21,924 nucleotides of DNA from WHTB01 sp050699035. Lineage in GTDB: Bacteria; Actinomycetota; Actinomycetes; Propionibacteriales; Nocardioidaceae. Both the position numbers and the translations under genes were made by a program. The stretch is taken from NCBI GenBank assembly GCA_050699035.1, contig JBOHDE010000043.1, positions 1-21,924 on the forward strand, read 5' to 3'. Below are positions 16,509-21,924 of the stretch, one piece after another. Numbering within the stretch: position 1 is the stretch's first letter; every line of letters begins with the position of its first letter. The notes under the pieces are model-generated. The model had not been told where the DNA came from and did no database searches. It was given only the letters and a program-made list of their open reading frames with translations.

Positions 16509-17885
16509 ATGGTGGCCACGACCGAACCGGAGCAGGAAGTCTCCAAAGGGACACTGAGGCGCGCGATCACCGCCTCGGCGGTAGGTAACGCGACCGAGTG
16601 GTTCGACTACGGCGTCTACGCGTTCGCGATCGTCTACATCGAGCAGGCGTTCTTTCCCGGCGACAGCGGGAACGGCGCGTTCTATGCGCTCCTCGTCTTC
16701 GCCGTCTCGTTCCTGGTCCGGCCTCTCGGCGGGCTGGTCTGGGGTCCGCTCGGAGACCGGATCGGGCGGCGGAGGGTGCTCGCGTACACGATCGTGATGA
16801 TGGCGGGCGCGACGTTCTGCGTCGGCCTGCTGCCGGGCTACGACACGATCGGCATCTGGGCGCCGGCGATCCTGATCCTGCTCCGGCTGGTGCAGGGGTT
16901 CTCGACCGGCGGTGAGTACGGCGGCGCCGCGACGTTCATGGCGGAGTACTCGCCAGACAAGAAGCGCGGCATGTACGGCAGCTTCCTGGAGTTCGGCACC
17001 CTGGGTGGGTTCACCTTGGGCGCCCTGCTGGTGCTGCTCGCCGAGCTCGTACTCGGTAAGGACGCGATGGGTGACTGGGGTTGGCGGCTGCCGTTCCTGG
17101 TGGCCGGGCCGATGGGCCTGGTCGGCCTCTACCTGAGGTCCAAGCTCGAGGACACTCCGGTGTTCCGGGAGCTGGAGGAGGCCGGCGACGCCGAGGAGGG
17201 CGTGTCCACCGAGTTCAAGGACCTGCTGTTCGGGTACTGGAAGCCGCTGCTGCTGCTGTCCGGTCTCGTCATCGCGCTGAACGTCTGCAACTACACGCTG
17301 CTGGCGTACATGCCGTCGTACCTCGAGAAGGAGGTCGGCTGGGACTCGCAGGCGGCCCTGACCCTCGTCATCGTCGGCCAGCTCACGATGATGGTGGCGA
17401 TCCCGTTCTCCGGCGCGCTGTCGGACCGGGTCGGGCGCAAGCCGCTGTGGTGGGCGTCGCTCGGCGGGCTGTTCGTGATGGCGATCCCGATGTTCCAGCT
17501 GCTCGACCAGGGTTTCGTGCTCGCGGTCATCGGCTTCGCCGTGCTCGGCCTGCTGTACGTCCTGCAGCTGTCGACGATCTCGGCGACCTTCCCGGCGATG
17601 TTCCCCACCCATGTGCGGTTCGCCGGGTTCGCGATCGCGTACAACGTGTCGACGTCGTTGTTCGGTGGCACGGCGCCGGCGGTCAACAACCGGCTGATCG
17701 ACGCCACCGGCAGCACGCTGATGCCGGCCTACTACATGATGGGCGCCTGTCTGATCGGTGCGATCGCGCTGGTGTTCGTCCCGGAGACCGCCGGGACCTC
17801 GCTGCGTGGTCGCGGCGTGCCGGGCGTGATCTCGCGGCCGAGCCAGATCAAGCCGAAGATCCGCCTCCCCGAACCGCCGCAGTAG
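16509..17885 (+). CDS. MFS transporter, metabolite:H+ symporter (MHS) family
   Basis: Inner-membrane importer of 458 residues with the expected twelve helices. It has the MHS hallmark GNATEWFDYGVYAF near the N-terminus, the loop motif GPLGDRIGRRRVL between helices 2 and 3, RLVQGFSTGGEYGGAATFMAEYSP, and a second copy of the loop motif, GALSDRVGRKPLW. Relatives include ProP, KgtP and ShiA, which bring in betaines, 2-oxoacids or other organic acids with protons. The start ATG at 16509 follows GGAGGAAG (16497-16504). It is downstream of the aminotransferase and is the only transporter gene in the catabolic cluster, so it probably imports the cluster's substrate, most likely a small zwitterion or carboxylate. 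This is inference. Confidence 0.94.
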   Translation: MVATTEPEQEVSKGTLRRAITASAVGNATEWFDYGVYAFAIVYIEQAFFPGDSGNGAFYALLVFAVSFLVRPLGGLVWGPLGDRIGRRRVLAYTIVMMAGATFCVGLLPGYDTIGIWAPAILILLRLVQGFSTGGEYGGAATFMAEYSPDKKRGMYGSFLEFGTLGGFTLGALLVLLAELVLGKDAMGDWGWRLPFLVAGPMGLVGLYLRSKLEDTPVFRELEEAGDAEEGVSTEFKDLLFGYWKPLLLLSGLVIALNVCNYTLLAYMPSYLEKEVGWDSQAALTLVIVGQLTMMVAIPFSGALSDRVGRKPLWWASLGGLFVMAIPMFQLLDQGFVLAVIGFAVLGLLYVLQLSTISATFPAMFPTHVRFAGFAIAYNVSTSLFGGTAPAVNNRLIDATGSTLMPAYYMMGACLIGAIALVFVPETAGTSLRGRGVPGVISRPSQIKPKIRLPEPPQ

Positions 17886-17901
17886 CATTCGCCGCCGCAC
17901 G

Positions 17902-17928
17902 CCGACTCGTGTCTGGGGCACGAGTCGG
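17902..17928 (+). terminator. Hairpin terminator of the aminotransferase-transporter unit
   Basis: CCGACTCGTG (17902-17911) pairs perfectly with CACGAGTCGG (17919-17928) around a 7-nt loop, starting 16 bp after the transporter stop. Flanking GCCGCC and GGCGGC can lengthen the stem. No T-tract. Confidence 0.75.
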
Positions 17929-18099
17929 TGGCGGCGGGTCGGCGCTCCACCTCATCGACTGGCGCGTTCCGTAGGGACAAACCGGACGCGAGGCCCACGC
18001 AACGCGCCAGTCGACGAAGCACTTAGCTCAACCTCGACGGCCACCGAAACCCCTCCCCAGTCGGATGTGAATCACCCATCAGTCGGTGGCGGCGGGTCG
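17923..18099 (+). repeat. 19-bp exact direct repeat flanking a palindromic block
   Basis: AGTCGGTGGCGGCGGGTCG occurs at 17923-17941 and again at 18081-18099, 158 bp apart. The pair encloses the inverted repeat at 17955-18014, and the right copy ends directly before the double-palindrome repeat. Confidence 0.8.
17955..18014. repeat. 14-bp perfect inverted repeat, related to 333-370
   Basis: TCGACTGGCGCGTT (17955-17968) is the exact reverse complement of AACGCGCCAGTCGA (18001-18014). The left arm and loop, read on the minus strand, match 333-370 in about 35 of 38 positions. The layout resembles the hairpin at 1-52. Confidence 0.8.
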
Positions 18100-18100
18100 C

Positions 18101-18182
18101 GTAGAAGATTGCCCAATTGGGCAAATTCGACCCGGTTCAGCCGGTTCGAGGTCGAACTTTGCCCAATTGGGCAAAGTTCGAC
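18101..18182 (-). repeat. Composite double-palindrome repeat, copy B
   Basis: Two palindromic units, 18101-18131 and 18151-18182, joined by a 19-bp linker. The second is a perfect 32-bp palindrome with the core TTTGCCCAATTGGGCAAA. Read on the minus strand the block aligns end to end with 6683-6766, including the linker, with only a few substitutions and two single-base gaps. It stands about 60 bp before the gntR start. Confidence 0.92.
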
Positions 18183-18241
18183 GTCCGTCGGCTCGGCGCG
18201 AGGTCGGCCGGTTGCCTGCTGCGTCGTCGAGGGGGTACGGC

Positions 18242-18964
18242 ATGATGCGGTCAATGAGCAGTCCGGGCAGGTCCAAGCACGCCGCGATCCGTGAGGAGCT
18301 GCGCGCGATGGTGCTGGATCTCGCCGCCGGCGACCCGCTCCCCGGCGAGCGGCAGCTGGCGGAGCGATGGGGCGTCGCCCGGATGACGGTCCGCCAGGCG
18401 ATCGCCGCGCTGGCCCGTGAAGGGCTGGTGCGCAGCGTCCACGGCCGGGGCAATCTGCGGGCGCCGGAGCCGCTGCAGCTGCGGGTGCGGCTCGGCTCGT
18501 TCGCCGACGCGGTGCGCGAGCACAACCTGGAGCCGACGACCCGGCCGATCGAGTGCGTACCCGACCCGGACCCGCCCGCGGACGTCGCGGAGTTCCTCGG
18601 TCTGGCCGGTGCACCGGCGCTGCGGGTACGCCGGCTCAGGCTCGGCAACGACATCCCGCTGGCCCTCGAGCGGGCCTGGCTCCCGGCGGCGCTCGTCCCG
18701 GACCTGACCGAGGAGATGCTCGCGGAGAGCTTGTACGGCTACCTGGAGAAGCACGAGCTGCTGCCCGACTCCGGTGAGGAGTCGGTGGTGGCCAGCCTGC
18801 CGGACGCGGAGGAGGTGCGGCTTCTCGACATCCCGGCCAGCCGGCCGGTGCTGCGGCTCGTCCGCCGGGCGCTCGTGGGCGGTCGTCCGGTCGAGTACGC
18901 CGAGGCAGTCTTCCCGGCGGACCGCTACGAGCTGTGGTTCCCGCTGCGCCGCGACGGGGACTGA
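18242..18964 (+). CDS. GntR family transcriptional regulator, HutC/UTRA subfamily
   Basis: Regulator of 240 residues with an N-terminal winged helix (about 12-75; LPGERQLAERWGVARMTVRQAIAALAREGLV) and a UTRA ligand-binding domain (about 80-235) that normally senses a small metabolite. Three in-frame ATGs cluster at 18242, 18245 and 18254; I choose 18242 because GAGGGGG (18229-18235) is 6 nt before it. It is followed in the same direction by hyi and gcl, whose promoter contains a palindrome suitable for a GntR dimer. I infer local control of glyoxylate use. The long in-frame extension upstream runs through the double-palindrome repeat and is not coding. It differs in subfamily from the regulator at 12946. 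Confidence 0.93.
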   Translation: MMRSMSSPGRSKHAAIREELRAMVLDLAAGDPLPGERQLAERWGVARMTVRQAIAALAREGLVRSVHGRGNLRAPEPLQLRVRLGSFADAVREHNLEPTTRPIECVPDPDPPADVAEFLGLAGAPALRVRRLRLGNDIPLALERAWLPAALVPDLTEEMLAESLYGYLEKHELLPDSGEESVVASLPDAEEVRLLDIPASRPVLRLVRRALVGGRPVEYAEAVFPADRYELWFPLRRDGD

Positions 18965-18991
18965 CGCTGACCGCTCGACAGCGGCGCGGGC

Positions 18992-19020
18992 TTGACTACT
19001 GTATACAGGCCTCGTAGCGT
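18992..19020 (+). promoter_or_regulatory. Promoter of hyi-gcl with operator in the spacer
   Basis: TTGACT (18992-18997) and TAGCGT (19015-19020) are 17 bp apart, predicting a start near 19027. The perfect palindrome CTGTATACAG (18999-19008) occupies the spacer, where a bound repressor would exclude RNA polymerase. The HutC-type protein encoded just upstream is the obvious candidate. Confidence 0.7.
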
Positions 19021-19037
19021 CTTCCATTAACCAGAAC

Positions 19038-19057
19038 TATAATTCCGCTATACGGAA
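19038..19057 (+). promoter_or_regulatory. Second palindrome and TATAAT box before hyi
   Basis: TTCCG-N5-CGGAA at 19043-19057 is an inverted repeat sharing TATAC with the first operator. It overlaps TATAAT (19038-19043), a perfect -10 hexamer with no clear -35. It may be a second operator, an alternative promoter, or both. Confidence 0.5.
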
Positions 19058-19074
19058 GTCAGGTCGATGGACTG

Positions 19075-19902
19075 ATGCCGAGCCACTCGCTGCGCTATGC
19101 CGTCAACTGCTCGCTGCTCTTCACCGAGCTGCCCTTGCTCCGGCGTCCGGCGGCGGCCAAGGAGGCGGGCTTCGACGCCATCGAGGTGTGGTGGCCGTTC
19201 GCCACGTCCGGGCCCGATGACGCCGAGGTGGACGACTTCGAGCGGGCGGTACGGGACGCGGGCGTGCAGCTGGTCGGGCTGAACTTCGCCGCCGGTGACA
19301 TGCCGGGCGGCGACCGCGGCCTGGTGTCGTGGCCGGCGCGGGCCGAAGAGTTCCGCGACAACATCGCCGTGACGCTAGGGATCGGCGACCGGCTCGGCTG
19401 CCGGTCCTTCAACGCGCTCTACGGCAACCGGGTCGATGGCGTCGACCCGGCCGAGCAGGACGATGTCGCCGCGGAGAACCTCGCGCTGGCCGCGCGTGCC
19501 GCCGACGGGTTCGGCGGCACCGTGCTGGTCGAGCCGGTCAGCGGCGCCGACCGGTACCCCCTGCTCACGGCGGCCGACGCGGTCGACGTGATCACCCGGG
19601 TCGAGGGCGAGTCGGGCGTCACGAACGTACGGCTGCTCGCCGACCTCTACCACCTCGCCGTCAACGGCGACGACGTCGACAAGGCGATCGCGACGTACGG
19701 CGAGCGGGTCGGTCACGTGCAGATCGCCGACGCTCCGGGCCGCGGCGAACCGGGCACTGGGACGCTGCCGCTCGACCGCCAGCTGGCCGACCTGCAGGCC
19801 GTCGGCTACGACGGCTGGGTCGGCCTGGAGTACAAGCCCAGCACCACGACCACCGAGAGCCTCGGCTGGGTGCCCCGCGCTCGCCGTGGCACCGCCGACT
19901 GA
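19075..19902 (+). CDS. hyi: Hydroxypyruvate isomerase
   Basis: Interconverts hydroxypyruvate and tartronate semialdehyde in glyoxylate metabolism. The 275-residue TIM-barrel protein starts LRYAVNCSLLFTELPLL in family style and has the four likely metal/active-site residues of Hyi: Glu153 in LVEPVSG, Asp190 in LLADLYH, Gln216 in GHVQIAD and Glu252 in GLEYKP. It is slightly longer than the E. coli enzyme, mainly at the C-terminus. The ATG at 19075 has only a weak ribosome site (AGGT at 19061-19064). It lies 14 bp before gcl, making a hyi-gcl operon behind the HutC-type regulator and its promoter palindromes. A tartronate semialdehyde reductase gene (glxR) is not in the window and may be elsewhere. 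Confidence 0.93.
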   Translation: MPSHSLRYAVNCSLLFTELPLLRRPAAAKEAGFDAIEVWWPFATSGPDDAEVDDFERAVRDAGVQLVGLNFAAGDMPGGDRGLVSWPARAEEFRDNIAVTLGIGDRLGCRSFNALYGNRVDGVDPAEQDDVAAENLALAARAADGFGGTVLVEPVSGADRYPLLTAADAVDVITRVEGESGVTNVRLLADLYHLAVNGDDVDKAIATYGERVGHVQIADAPGRGEPGTGTLPLDRQLADLQAVGYDGWVGLEYKPSTTTTESLGWVPRARRGTAD

Positions 19903-19916
19903 CCGGGAGGACCCCC

Positions 19917-21666
<1,750 letters not shown>

Positions 21667-21692
<26 letters not shown>

Positions 21693-21924
21693 ACGGTCGC
21701 GTGGACCCCGACCGCCGCACGAGCGCGCTCGTGAGGTCGACCAAGAAGGTGAGCGCGATCAGGGCGAGCAGCGTGGCCGACACCCCGGCGTAGTGGAAGC
21801 TCGCCGTCTGCTCGGCCAGGAGTCGCCCCAGCCCGCCCGCGCCGACGACCCCGACGACCACGGTCTCGCGGACGATCACCTCCCAGCGGTACATGCCGTA
21901 CGCGACGAACCGATGCCAGACGGC
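21667..21924 (-). CDS. PhnE-like ABC transporter permease (partial, C-terminus only)
   Basis: The last 85 codons of a minus-strand permease whose 5' part lies beyond the window. The piece AVWHRFVAYGMYRWEVIVRE followed by TVVVGVVGAGGLGRLL is the conserved C-terminal region of phosphonate-type (PhnE) permeases, and a final helix (about ALIALTFLVDLTSALV) ends in a short basic tail. The frame is open to the last base of the window, so the Met at 21894 is internal, not a start. Related permeases carry phosphonates, phosphite or other oxyanions; the substrate is unknown, and partner phnC/phnD genes would lie to the right. It overlaps the end of gcl tail to tail by 26 bp. Confidence 0.88.

Larger units (their letters stand above)
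17886..18241. other. Repeat-rich gap between the transporter and the second gntR gene
   Basis: No gene is supported in these 356 bp. In order it holds a terminator-like hairpin, a 14-bp perfect inverted repeat with a 32-nt loop, a 19-bp direct repeat that brackets it, and copy B of the double-palindrome repeat. The last 60 bp form the leader of the gntR gene. Confidence 0.75.

Noticed and set aside
13535..16570. A 1011-codon minus-strand open frame
   Set aside because: It runs antisense or out of frame through the aldehyde dehydrogenase and aminotransferase genes, which have complete catalytic motifs in their own frames; the translation is Arg/Gly-rich low-complexity sequence.
6861..17885. 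Ectoine degradation cluster
   Set aside because: EutA-like, aminotransferase and semialdehyde dehydrogenase genes are present, but ectoine hydrolase (M24 family), the deacetylase, EutB and EutC are absent.
6683..18182. Transposon ends made by the inverted double palindromes
   Set aside because: No transposase or recombinase gene lies between or beside them and no flanking target duplication was seen; kept only as one possibility in the findings.
18086..18241. In-frame upstream extension of the HutC-type regulator
   Set aside because: It would translate the double-palindrome repeat; the ribosome site and family start support 18242.
19329..19916. In-frame upstream extension of gcl
   Set aside because: The extension overlaps hyi and is Arg-rich; homologues start at MPRMTAARAAVEIL and a strong ribosome site precedes 19917.

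Overview
The window is high-GC DNA with third-position G/C codon bias, many GTG starts, GGAGG-type ribosome binding sites and TAnnnT -10 boxes. Together with a stand-alone groEL carrying a GGM-type tail and two CIRCE operators, this points to an actinobacterium. I cannot name the genus; a Nocardioides/Kribbella-like relative would fit but is only a guess. No tRNA, rRNA, transposase, integrase or CRISPR array was seen.

Layout. 1-643: no gene; short inverted, tandem and dispersed repeats, then two tandem CIRCE elements that control groEL (644-2275), which ends in a strong hairpin. 2380-3150: a PEP mutase/isocitrate lyase-family enzyme, probably from a leaderless mRNA. 3295-6623: a two-gene MacB/FtsX-type ABC exporter. 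6861-17885: an 11-kb catabolic cluster. 18242-21692: a GntR/HutC-type regulator followed by hydroxypyruvate isomerase and glyoxylate carboligase. 21667-21924: the 3' end of a PhnE-like permease on the minus strand, running off the window.

The most interesting part is the 11-kb cluster. It holds an amidase, a D-2-hydroxyacid dehydrogenase, two Asp/Glu racemase-superfamily proteins (maleate isomerase/EutA-like), a DUF3830 protein, a Glu/Leu-type dehydrogenase, a GntR/FCD regulator, a semialdehyde dehydrogenase, a class III aminotransferase and an MHS-type transporter. They form three back-to-back divergent units. Each of the three divergent gaps carries one near-identical 18-bp site, GTAGGATTGTYRACAATC, with the palindromic core ATTGT-N2-ACAAT. 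I infer that this is the operator of the GntR/FCD protein encoded inside the cluster, so all ten genes form one regulon. The gene content suggests uptake of an amide or amine-containing compound, amide hydrolysis, transamination to a semialdehyde, oxidation to an acid, and glutamate recycling. The substrate cannot be read from the sequence, and I do not recognise the exact gene set as a described pathway.

The cluster is bracketed by two inverted copies (6683-6766 and 18101-18182) of a composite repeat made of two palindromes with the core TTTGCCCAATTGGGCAAA. Other non-coding gaps contain duplicated hairpins and short dispersed repeats, one of which supplies the last codons of the DUF3830 gene. 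These repeats are the least explained structures in the window.
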